This document shows, piece by piece, positions 16,433 through 23,256 of a DNA stretch of 32,249 nucleotides. The stretch comes from JAWKRB01 sp041389885 (GTDB taxonomy: Bacteria; Myxococcota_A; Polyangia; Polyangiales; Ga0077539). The translations under genes and the position numbers were made by a program. Under the pieces are notes generated by a model, which saw nothing but the letters and a program-made list of their open reading frames with translations, did not search any database and had not been told where the DNA came from. The stretch's first letter is position 1. The number at the start of each line of letters is the position of its first letter. The stretch lies in the NCBI GenBank assembly GCA_041389885.1, contig JAWKRB010000052.1, positions 1 to 32,249 on the forward strand, read 5' to 3'.

Positions 16433-16650
16433 GCGATGCCCTCTGCACAGAGCCGCGCCAGGGCGTCGGTCTCGGTGGGCGCCTCGAACACGACCGCGCG
16501 CAGACCTCGCGCACTGCGCACGAACGCCGTCAGCCGCACGCACGATCGGCCCGGCGCGGGGCGCGGATCCCACGCGGGGAGCGTCACGAGGTGGTGCGGC
16601 ACCTCTTCGACGCGCACCCCGAGCACGTGGGCGATCCTCTCGGGGCTCAC
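16429..16650 (-). CDS. Small hypothetical protein (73 aa)
   Basis: The GTG start at 16650 and the stop at 16429 both overlap neighbouring genes as GTGA, so the limits are well supported by operon structure. The protein reads VSPERIAHVLGVRVEEVPHH at the start and then SCVRLTAFVRSARGLRAVVF, ending ALARLCAEGIA. It looks like a compact alpha/beta domain with no signal peptide or membrane helix. No family is recognised. Confidence 0.5.
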   Translation of the reverse strand: MSPERIAHVLGVRVEEVPHHLVTLPAWDPRPAPGRSCVRLTAFVRSARGLRAVVFEAPTETDALARLCAEGIA

Positions 16651-16907
16651 GACTCGCCCCCTGCGTCGAGGATGGCCTTCGCGCGGGCCACCCAGCACCC
16701 AACGCGATGAGCCTTCCACGGCCTCTCGCACGCGAGGCAGATGTACCCGACCATGCCGCGGATCTGCTGGTCTGCCACGATCTGCGACAGCTCCCGACGC
16801 AGCCGCTCGACCTCTCCCCTCAGCGCCGCGACCTCGGCGTCCCGCCGCGCCTCGTGACACGGGCACCCGGCGTGGTGCGACTTGCGCCCTGCGCAGGGCT
16901 CAGCCAC
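16647..16907 (-). CDS. Small Cys/His-rich coiled-coil protein (86 aa)
   Basis: The GTG start at 16907 overlaps the upstream gene by 8 bp. The protein has two Cys/His clusters, HHAGCPCHEA near the N-terminus and ICLACERPWKAHRVGCW near residue 60, separated by a short coiled coil (VAALRGEVERLRRELSQIVA). The CxxC...H...C arrangement suggests one structural zinc site per molecule. Such small zinc proteins are common in phage early operons and are often DNA- or protein-binding. Exact function unknown. Confidence 0.55.
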   Translation of the reverse strand: MAEPCAGRKSHHAGCPCHEARRDAEVAALRGEVERLRRELSQIVADQQIRGMVGYICLACERPWKAHRVGCWVARAKAILDAGGES

Positions 16908-17247
16908 GGGGCACCTCCACCCGCGCGAGGTTCACGATGCGCACGGCGCGATACCACGCGTCGAACTCCTCCCGCGTCGGCGCGACGCCCTCCGACATCT
17001 CGCGCACGATGCTCGCGGCGAACTCGCGGTCGATCTCGTCCTGCCTCTCCCGCAGCATGTGGTCGTAGGCGACGCGCCCGAGGGCGTAGACCGCGAGGAT
17101 GAAGGCCGTCCACGCCAGGTCCTCCGTCGCGCCCATGCCCCTCTCGACGAAGCCGCACACGATCAGTGCCGTCGGCATCACGCCGAAGTGCCGGAACATC
17201 CGCGGCGCCATCTCGCGCGCGGCTCCCTTGAACTCGTTCCACGTCAT
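16900..17247 (-). CDS. Hypothetical protein with possible membrane helix (115 aa)
   Basis: The start is ATG 17247 (MTWNEFKGAAREMAPRMFRH), overlapping the preceding stop as ATGA. A hydrophobic segment (PTALIVCGFV) and a longer one (LAWTAFILAVYALGRVAY) could form a membrane hairpin or a single helix. The C-terminal half is charged (MLRERQDEIDREFAASIVRE). This could be a small inner-membrane protein (for example superinfection exclusion or holin-like), but it lies in the replication-side operon rather than near a lysin, so no function is assigned. Confidence 0.5.
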   Translation of the reverse strand: MTWNEFKGAAREMAPRMFRHFGVMPTALIVCGFVERGMGATEDLAWTAFILAVYALGRVAYDHMLRERQDEIDREFAASIVREMSEGVAPTREEFDAWYRAVRIVNLARVEVPRG

Positions 17248-17759
17248 CCCGCACGCATCCCCTCTGCGGCCTGCGCCGCGCTCCAGGTCTCCACCCACGT
17301 CTGCAACCCCGCCCGGCGCGCCTCCCGCACGGTCTGCCCCGTGCCGTCGGTCCGGGAGAGCGGGTCCTTCAGCGCGTACACCGCCGCCAGCCGCCCCATG
17401 CGCGCCCGACGCGCGACGGCGCGGACCATCGCGGTGTTGCGCACGAGCGGCCAGCGCGAGCCCGACGACACGCGCTCAGCCGGGCACCACCGCCCGATCT
17501 CCCGCCCGTCGGCCCCCTCGCGCACGGTGCCGTCGAGGGAGAACACCACGCACCGGATGGAGGTGCGGGCAATCCGCTCCTGCACCCATGTGTCGGGGCC
17601 GGGCGCGTCGCCGGTGACCACCAGGTTCGCGTGGTCGGTGATGCACTCGATGATGTGCCGCGCCCACGCCTCGCCCCCAGGCCGCTGCACGAGGGACCGC
17701 GACCCGCAGACCAGCGTCAGGAACGTGGGGTACTCGTAGCTCTCGTTAGGGTGTTCCAT
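17244..17759 (-). CDS. YspA/cpYpsA-type SLOG family protein
   Basis: The start ATG 17759 overlaps the preceding stop as TGATG; 171 aa. The N-terminus YPTFLTLVCGSRSLVQRP, then NLVVTGDAPGPDTWVQERIA, a CVVFSLDG strand and SRWPLVRNTAMVRA give the order CGSR ... VxGxAxGxD ... RNxxMV of the YspA-like SLOG (Rossmann-type) nucleotide-binding family. Such proteins are thought to bind nucleotides or NAD-derived ligands. SLOG domains are found in several anti-phage defence systems and also in many phages. The family usually has about 120-180 aa, so the length is normal. Its role in this phage is unknown. Confidence 0.7.
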   Translation of the reverse strand: MEHPNESYEYPTFLTLVCGSRSLVQRPGGEAWARHIIECITDHANLVVTGDAPGPDTWVQERIARTSIRCVVFSLDGTVREGADGREIGRWCPAERVSSGSRWPLVRNTAMVRAVARRARMGRLAAVYALKDPLSRTDGTGQTVREARRAGLQTWVETWSAAQAAEGMRAG

Positions 17760-18262
17760 CACGACTCCCACACGCCGTCGCGTTCGCTGAGCCCCGCGCT
17801 CCCGAGCTGCTCCGCGATCCGCACCCGGTCACCCGCCTCGAGGCCTTCGCCGCCGAGCACGACGAGCCCCGGCTCCCGCGCGAAGCCCCACGCCCGCAGC
17901 CATCGCCGCACGCCCTCGGCGAGCTGGCACCACCCGACGACGTCCACCGCGACCCGCCCTGGCGATGCGACGGGCCGAGGGGATGCAGGGGATGCGACCC
18001 GCATCCCCTGCACGGACAGCGACCAGTCCCACCAGGCGGTCTGCTCGGCGCGCAGTTCGACGCCGGCGACCAGGGAGTGCCACCGCCCGGACCCGTCCCG
18101 CCACGCCAGCGCCCAGCAGGCCGTCTCGACCTCTTCTCGGGTCGCGCAGCCAGGACGGGCCCTGTAGAGCCTCACAGCGCCGCCGGAGAGCAGGACGGCC
18201 ACAACCTCGGCGCAACCGGCGGGAGGGCACGGAGGGGCCACCACAGGCCCGGCAGAGGGCAT
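17759..18262 (-). CDS. Hypothetical protein downstream of the putative origin (167 aa)
   Basis: ATG 18262 (MPSAGPVVAPPCPPAGCAEV) is the first start after the repeat-rich non-coding region; the frame is open further upstream, but there it would translate the iterons, so the later start is chosen. The protein contains AEVVAVLLSGGAVRLYRARP, ACWALAWRDGSGRWHSLVAG and AEGVRRWLRAWGFAREPGLV. Trp is frequent. No known motif, signal or membrane helix is visible. It is the first gene after the putative origin in the leftward operon. Function unknown. Confidence 0.5.
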   Translation of the reverse strand: MPSAGPVVAPPCPPAGCAEVVAVLLSGGAVRLYRARPGCATREEVETACWALAWRDGSGRWHSLVAGVELRAEQTAWWDWSLSVQGMRVASPASPRPVASPGRVAVDVVGWCQLAEGVRRWLRAWGFAREPGLVVLGGEGLEAGDRVRIAEQLGSAGLSERDGVWES

Positions 18263-18325
18263 GCGGCCCGTCGAGTCCCGCTGGGGCACGCGGTGAGACG
18301 CGGGGTGACGCTCGTAGGGTGACGG

Positions 18326-18360
18326 GGTGACACCCTGGGTGTCACCGTACCTGTCACCCC
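18326..18360 (+). repeat. 35-bp direct repeat, copy 1 (palindrome plus iteron)
   Basis: It consists of GGTGACACCC, one base, GGGTGTCACC, then GTACCTGTCACCCC. It matches copy 2 at 18537-18571 except for the central base of the palindrome and one base after it. Confidence 0.8.
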
Positions 18361-18536
18361 TAAACGCCTCTGCCGCAGTCTCTTTCTCTACGCGGTGACA
18401 GGTGACAGGTACATGTGAATAGTGCGCGGCGCGCGCGCCCGCGCCCGCTGGCGCACACGCGCACACGTATAGAGCAAGCTCCCGACCCGTCACCCCGTCA
18501 CCTTGGCGCCAAAGCTTTGCAGCGCAGCGCTTTAGG

Positions 18537-18571
18537 GGTGACACCCAGGGTGTCACCATACCTGTCACCCC
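18537..18571 (+). repeat. 35-bp direct repeat, copy 2 (palindrome plus iteron)
   Basis: Same structure as copy 1, 211 bp further right. It ends two bases before the stop codon of the prim-pol/helicase gene, and the following iteron (18572-18577) overlaps that stop. Confidence 0.8.
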
Positions 18572-18572
18572 G

Positions 18573-20907
18573 TCACCCATCGTCGCGCACCTTGAGTTCA
18601 AGGCGGTACAGCCGGGCGATCTTGGTCCTGTGCTCGTGACCGAGAGCCTTGAGTCGCGAGGCCAGCTTACCGCTGGCGACCGGGGTATGCCCGTTGGCCG
18701 TCGCCCACGTGCGGTAGTCGGGGTAGAGCTTGTCCACGCCGTTCTCGCGCCACGGGGATGTGCCAGCGGGAAGGATCTCGCAGCGAGCGGCGACCCACTG
18801 GCGCACCTGATCGGAGTCCTGCTGCCACTCGGCCTTGGCCTCCTCGCTGGCCTTGGGTGTCGAGTAGCGCCCCTCTCGCTGAAGCCGCGCCGCCCCCTCG
18901 AGGGCCCACGCGGCGATGCCCGCGATCTCGGCGCGGATCACCTGGCGGTCGATGTCCTTGATCTCTTCGTGCGCCTGAAACGACCTGGTGCAGGGGATCA
19001 CGGCGAAGCGCCGCCAGAAGCCCCTCGACTGGTCGCGGGTACCGGGCAACTCGTTGCAGGCGAAGACGTGTCCGGCCTCGGGGATCAGGGTGAACGGGGT
19101 CTCGTACTTTCGCTCTGCCGTCATGGCGTCGCCGGCGATGACCTGCTTGAAGCGGTCGCCGTCCTGCACGTCTGCGCCCGGCAGCTCGGACACGACGTTG
19201 AGGCGTTTGCCCGCGAGCTCGGCGAGGAGGAAGCCCCGCCCCCACGCGTTCGGCGGGATCGAGCACACCGCCGTCACGGGAAAGAGCGCGCGGAGCACGT
19301 TGAGGACGCGGGATTTGCCGTCGTTGCCGGGTCCGACGAGCACGAGCGCGACGGCGTACGTCGCCGCCATGCCGACGAGCGCGGCGCCGGCAAACTCTTG
19401 CAGGAGCCCGATGGCGCCCGCGGTCTCTTCTTCGTCGGGGAGCACGAGGCTCCGGGTGTCGTCCTGGCGCTCGCGTCGAAAGACCTCGCGAAGCATCCTG
19501 GTCCATCGCTCGATGCCAGCGCCCGCCGTGAAGGCCACGTCGAGCGCGTGGGTCGCGCGGTGTGACGGGGCGTGCGGCTCGGTCACGACCTCCCCGTCGC
19601 GCGCGGTCGCCCAGCAGTCAGCGAAGCACACGCCCCTCGGCGCCGAGTCAAAGAACCCCCGGAGCCGCCGCGCACGCCGCGGCGCTGAGTACGCCTTGAT
19701 CGCGGAGTCGCTGAGCGAAAGCGTCCGCGGCTTCGCCCGCCGATCATGCACCCTGCGAATCCGGCCACGCGCTGGTAGACCTCCGCGCGCGGCAGCTCGA
19801 CGAAACACCTCGCGGCGGGTGGTACCGCCAGAACTGCCCGCGGTCGAAGACGACGCCATGCCCCGTGCCCTCAGAGATGTCTTCGACCAGGGCCTGCGCG
19901 AGCTCGACGCTGTCGCCGCGGGAGAAGACCCTGCGGTCGAGCGGTTCATCCTGGATCGCCTCGCGCTCCGCGTCCGCCTCCGCCGCCTGGTCGGCGAAGG
20001 CCTCCTCGACACCGCGCGCCCGAAAGCGGGCTGCCGCCTGCTCTCGCTCAGCCTCGCGAGGCCACCTCCCGCGCGACCTCGGGCGAGAGCCCCGCGGGAC
20101 CGAGCACGCGCTGCGCGCGATCCCCCTCGACCTCGCGGGTGTCGAGGGGCGGCGCGCAGCGGCGGAGGTTCGCGACCTGCAGCGCGGCCTCGAGCTCGTC
20201 GAAGATCCAGGCCCTTAGCCCGGAGGCTGCGCGCCATGGAGAAGAGCCCGTGCGCTGCCCCTCGGGGAACGTCTCGGCAGCGGCTGTGCTGCCCGGGCAA
20301 GAGAGCGCGGCCGGGACGTGAGCCGTGAGAGCCAGCCCTCGGGCATGGGCGCCACGGCGATGTCCGCGGGGTCGGACGAGGCCTCCCACACGTAGCGGCG
20401 CCCGCTGACGTGCAGCGACGGCGGGGCGACGACGTACCCGCCCTCTCCGCGCACGTCGAGGCCGGGCCCGAGCTGCCCCGCGGAACAGCGGACGGTCGCA
20501 CCCTCGGGCACCGAGAGGTAGATGTGCCTCCCGCCAGACCCGGTGATCACCTCGACCGTGTCGGGGAGGTCACCGAGCACGCGGCGGCTGTCCACCAGAG
20601 AATCGTCGCCGCCCTTGGACGGAGTCCACGTCGATGACCGCGAGAGCGCCGCCGGTGGCGATCGCCACACCGGCGTCCGGCCAGCGACGCCACCACGCGC
20701 GAATCGTCGCGAGGTCCGTCGACGCGTCCTTGAGGCCGTTCTCGGTGCGGGGGTGCTTGCCGGGGCTCCCGCACGCGCGGTTGCCGCAGGTGCACTACGA
20801 TATCCGGATCGAGTGCACAGAGACACCGGCCACCCGCGTGCGGCGTAGCTCAGCGCCGCGGTGAGAGGCGTGGGCGTCGGGGCGCTGTTGTCGAAGGTCA
20901 TCGCCAT
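18573..20907 (-). CDS. Prim-pol / D5-type helicase replication protein, N-terminal half frameshifted
   Basis: ATG 20907 has a strong AGGAGG site in front. Prim-pol pieces lie in alternating frames: LTAALSYAARGWPV; CTCGNRACGSPGKHPRTENG with IRAWWRRWPDAGVAIATGGA and LAVIDVDS; GGDDSLVD and VITGSGGRHIYLSVPEGA; FPEGQR; LQVANLRRCAPPLD; VEEAFADQAAEADAEREAIQ; VFVELPRAEVYQRVAGFAG. At least six frame changes and one in-frame stop (near 20793) are needed. From about 19730 to the stop the frame is open and contains the D5/P4 helicase domain: Walker A VGPGNDGKS (about 19335-19312), NVVSELPGADVQDGDRFKQV, HVFACNELPGT and FWRRFAVIPC. The protein would prime and unwind phage DNA; the iteron origin begins at its stop. 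As read here only the helicase half could be made. Confidence 0.8.
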
Positions 20908-21084
20908 GCGCCCTCCTGGAGGCGGAGGTCTGCGACGGCGCCGGGCTATTGGCCGCCCCGCGGCTGAAGTGCCGTGCGCGAGACTATCGACAACGACTGC
21001 AAGCTCAAGCACCGCCGAGACGCGCCCCGTGTGCACGTGCCTGCCGCTACGCGCATCGAGCACTTGCAGCGACGAGGCGCGGTG

Positions 21085-21435
21085 TCAGTCCAGGCCCCGG
21101 AGCCGTTGCTGGCGGTGCCTCGTGCGCTCCTCGTCGGTCATCGCCCGCACCCGCACCAACTCCCCCGTGTCGAGGCGCCAGGTCTCGATCGTGTAGTCCA
21201 TGACGTTGACCCTCGTCTCGACCTCCACCTCTCGCTCCTCGTGCCCGTCGCGTGCCGCGCGGGAGGCCTCCTCCATCTTCGCGCGCAGCTCCTTCAGCTC
21301 GGCGCCGAGGGTCTTGGCCGTGAGGGACTTCCGGTCCTCGATGGCCTTGTAGTCCTTCACCAGCACGGTGCTCTCGTGCGCGCGGGCATCGCGCTCTTCG
21401 TTCGTGAGCTTGCAGGTCAGCCGTTCGGTCCCCAT
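21085..21435 (-). CDS. Hypothetical coiled-coil protein upstream of the primase (116 aa)
   Basis: The start is ATG 21435 (MGTERLTCKLTNEERDARAH), with AAGGA about 9 nt upstream. The product is strongly helical (GAELKELRAKMEEASRAARD) followed by a beta-like segment (MDYTIETWRLDTGELVRVRA) and a basic tail (RTRHRQQRLRGLD). It lies between the RecU-like nuclease and the primase genes. About 178 bp separate it from the primase start; only a poor 36-codon frame is visible there. No family is recognised. Confidence 0.6.
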   Translation of the reverse strand: MGTERLTCKLTNEERDARAHESTVLVKDYKAIEDRKSLTAKTLGAELKELRAKMEEASRAARDGHEEREVEVETRVNVMDYTIETWRLDTGELVRVRAMTDEERTRHRQQRLRGLD

Positions 21436-21483
21436 CGGTGCGGTCCTTCTGCGGGCAGCGCCCGCGGTTGTGCGAGGGCTGCA

Positions 21484-22098
21484 TCACGCGCCCCCGATCA
21501 GTCGCGCGAGGTAGAAGCTCCAGTGCGAGTCGAGCGGGTGCAGCTCGCACCGCGAGTCCACGCGCCATGCGCTCACGTCGGCGGCGCCGATGCTCGGCCG
21601 CCCGCCTCGAGGCGATGCCCACGGCACGGCACGCCAGGGGATCGCGTGGATCACCCCGCCGAGGCGCGCGACGAGGACTGCGAGCCCTCCGCCGGCGGCG
21701 CACGCGTCGAGGTCTTCGCGCTGGTGCTCGGGCAGCTCGTGCAGACCGAGGCGCCCCTCGCGGCTCTTCGCCTCGAGCGCGACGCTGCGGCCTCCGGGGA
21801 GCTGGCCCTGGAAATCGGCAGGGCCCGTCCCCACCACCACGAGCTCCGTCCCGCCCGGCCCGGTCCGCTTCGTGGGCGGGCCGACGTGGCGCATGCGGCA
21901 GAGCATGCCGCGGGCGATGGCGCGCTGGTGCTGCGCGTCGAGCCAGCGCTCGAGCTCGTCACCGTGGCGCGCCGCGAGCTCGCCACCCGACCGTGCCCGC
22001 GGACCTCGCACGGTGGCGAGGATCGCCGCGGCGTCGTCGGGATGCCCTGCGTGCCGCGCCATCACGGCTGCGGCGAAGGCTGAGCGTCGACGGGTCAC
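21484..22098 (-). CDS. RecU-like Holliday-junction resolvase / PD-(D/E)XK nuclease
   Basis: A GTG at 22098 overlaps the preceding stop (GTGA); 204 aa. The first 85 residues are helical with ELERWLDAQHQRAIARGMLC. The nuclease core follows: VVVGTGPADFQGQLPGG with the first Asp, then SVALEAKSREGRLGLHELPE with the E-x-K pair and a conserved EHQ in the helix (EHQREDLDACAAGGGLAVLV), closing with HAIPW. This D...ExK...HQ arrangement and the GG(RS)VALEAKS motif are characteristic of RecU-like and related phage resolvases. The enzyme would cut recombination intermediates or branched DNA before packaging. It lies in the replication operon, which fits. Confidence 0.7.
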   Translation of the reverse strand: MTRRRSAFAAAVMARHAGHPDDAAAILATVRGPRARSGGELAARHGDELERWLDAQHQRAIARGMLCRMRHVGPPTKRTGPGGTELVVVGTGPADFQGQLPGGRSVALEAKSREGRLGLHELPEHQREDLDACAAGGGLAVLVARLGGVIHAIPWRAVPWASPRGGRPSIGAADVSAWRVDSRCELHPLDSHWSFYLARLIGGA

Positions 22099-22385
22099 GC
22101 TGTCCTCCGCGATCGAGCGCCGAGGCGCCGGGGGAGGTCGCACCGCAGCAGGTCGCAGCGATGGGCCGCTGCAAACGCCTCCTCGCCCTCGTCGCGCTCG
22201 GCCTCGCTGAGCGCGTTCCAGGCCATCGCCGCGAGTTGCACGTCGATCGCCCTCGGGTGCGCCCATGTGACCTGTCCGCCGGGGATGCCGTCGCACTCCT
22301 GCAGAAGACGGACGCGCGCCAGGTGCAGCGCCGCGCGGGCAGCGAAGCCGGGCGACTCGCCCACGAAGAGGCTCTCGTCGCTCAC
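22095..22385 (-). CDS. Small hypothetical protein (96 aa)
   Basis: Both ends overlap neighbours as GTGA (start GTG 22385). The product begins VSDESLFVGESPGFAARAAL and contains GQVTWAHPRAIDVQLAAMAW and RDEGEEAFAAAHRCDLLRCD before a basic end (RRLGARSRRTA). It is a helical, mildly acidic protein with a positive C-terminus. No recognised family; operon position is among DNA-processing genes. Confidence 0.5.
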   Translation of the reverse strand: MSDESLFVGESPGFAARAALHLARVRLLQECDGIPGGQVTWAHPRAIDVQLAAMAWNALSEAERDEGEEAFAAAHRCDLLRCDLPRRLGARSRRTA

Positions 22386-23256
22386 GCCGCACGCTCCTCG
22401 GATGCCTCGGGCCTTAGCCCTGCGAGCACGCGCGCCGCGATCGCTACGCGCTGCGGGAGCACGTCCACGACCCACGCCGCGGCCTCGCCTCCGGCCACCA
22501 GATCGGTCGCCGCGATGTGCAGCACCCACGCCGCGCAGCGCTCGCGCCGCGCCGCCTCGACGGCCCTGCCCCAGAGCGCGCACGACGCGCCGATCTCGCC
22601 CGCGGTCACCTCCGCGAAGACCTCCGTCGGCACGTAGACGCGCCCCCCCGGCGCTCCGCGCAGTGGCACGCCGGCCCGGCGTGAGCGTGACGCGGTGACC
22701 GAGCGCGACAGCCCGTGCTGGGTGTCCCACGCGCTCGAGGTGGAGCAGCGCAGGTCGCGCTGGCGCAGGATCACCTCGAGCGCGTCGACGTCGATCTCGC
22801 GGCGGCCGTAGCGCCGATAACGCGGGGTGATCGGCGCGGCGAGCCCGAGGGTGAATCCTGCCTCGGAGACGAGAGTCCTGACGGCGGTGCCGTCGATCCC
22901 CAGCCGACGCTCGGCTTCGCGGACGCTCCCGCGCCCGTCCGACTGCGGCGGCAGCCCCAGCTCTCGGGCCTTGCCCCAGATCGCGATCAGGGTGCGTCCC
23001 GGCAGCTTCGAGCGAAGGGTGCGCTCGGTGAGCTCGCCCCACTCGCGTTGCAGGATGACGACCTCGTCGCGGGTCCACGCCCGCCCGTGGACCGCGGCGC
23101 CAAGAGCGGTCGCCCTCGACGAGATGGCCGAGCGCGAGCGCAGCGGAGCGCGTCGCAGCATCGCTGGAGCGCGCGACCCCGACGTGTCGACGAGCGGGCG
23201 TAGATCCGCCGCAGAACAGCATCCTCTTCAGCCGTCCAGGCCGTGCCGCGGGTCAC
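22382..23256 (-). CDS. Putative DNA-binding protein with Myb/SANT-like helices, one frameshift
   Basis: The GTG at 23256 overlaps the preceding stop. The first frame reads VTRGTAWTAEEDAVLRRIYA, a typical Trp-containing SANT/Myb helix start. Near 23150 coding moves to the frame that continues SAISSRATALGAAVHGRAWT, followed by a second copy of the pattern (RAWTRDEVVILQREWGELTE..LPGRTLIAIWGKARELGL). The middle holds another HTH-like part (ERRLGIDGTAVRTLVSEAGF) and the C-terminus is helical and hydrophobic. The total length is not divisible by three, consistent with one indel. Duplicated Myb-like domains occur in phage DNA-binding proteins with regulatory or terminase-related roles. Exact role unknown. 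Confidence 0.6.

Larger units (their letters stand above)
18304..18577. repeat. Iteron cluster, putative phage replication origin
   Basis: Thirteen copies of GGTGAC or its complement lie within 274 bp (starts at 18304, 18318, 18326, 18341, 18353, 18394, 18401, 18489, 18497, 18537, 18552, 18564, 18572), most as GGTGACA/TGTCACC. Two perfect 10-1-10 palindromes (GGTGACACCC-N-GGGTGTCACC) lie at 18326-18346 and 18537-18557, each followed by RTACCTGTCACCCC, forming a 35-bp direct repeat. A 13-bp inverted pair (TTTAGGGGTGACA at 18530s, complement at 18352-18364) encloses the middle. The region starts at the stop of the prim-pol/D5 helicase gene and holds no convincing gene. Phage P4 alpha, a primase-helicase, binds the similar GGTGAACA, which supports an origin role. 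Confidence 0.7.

Noticed and set aside
15249..17102. 617-codon plus-strand frame across the small-gene block
   Set aside because: Low-complexity Arg/Ser/Pro composition, antisense to seven overlapping minus-strand genes with good start/stop coupling.
20946..21056. 36-codon minus-strand frame between the coiled-coil gene and the primase
   Set aside because: Starts MRVAAGTCTRGASRR but composition looks random and no ribosome site is present; left as intergenic.
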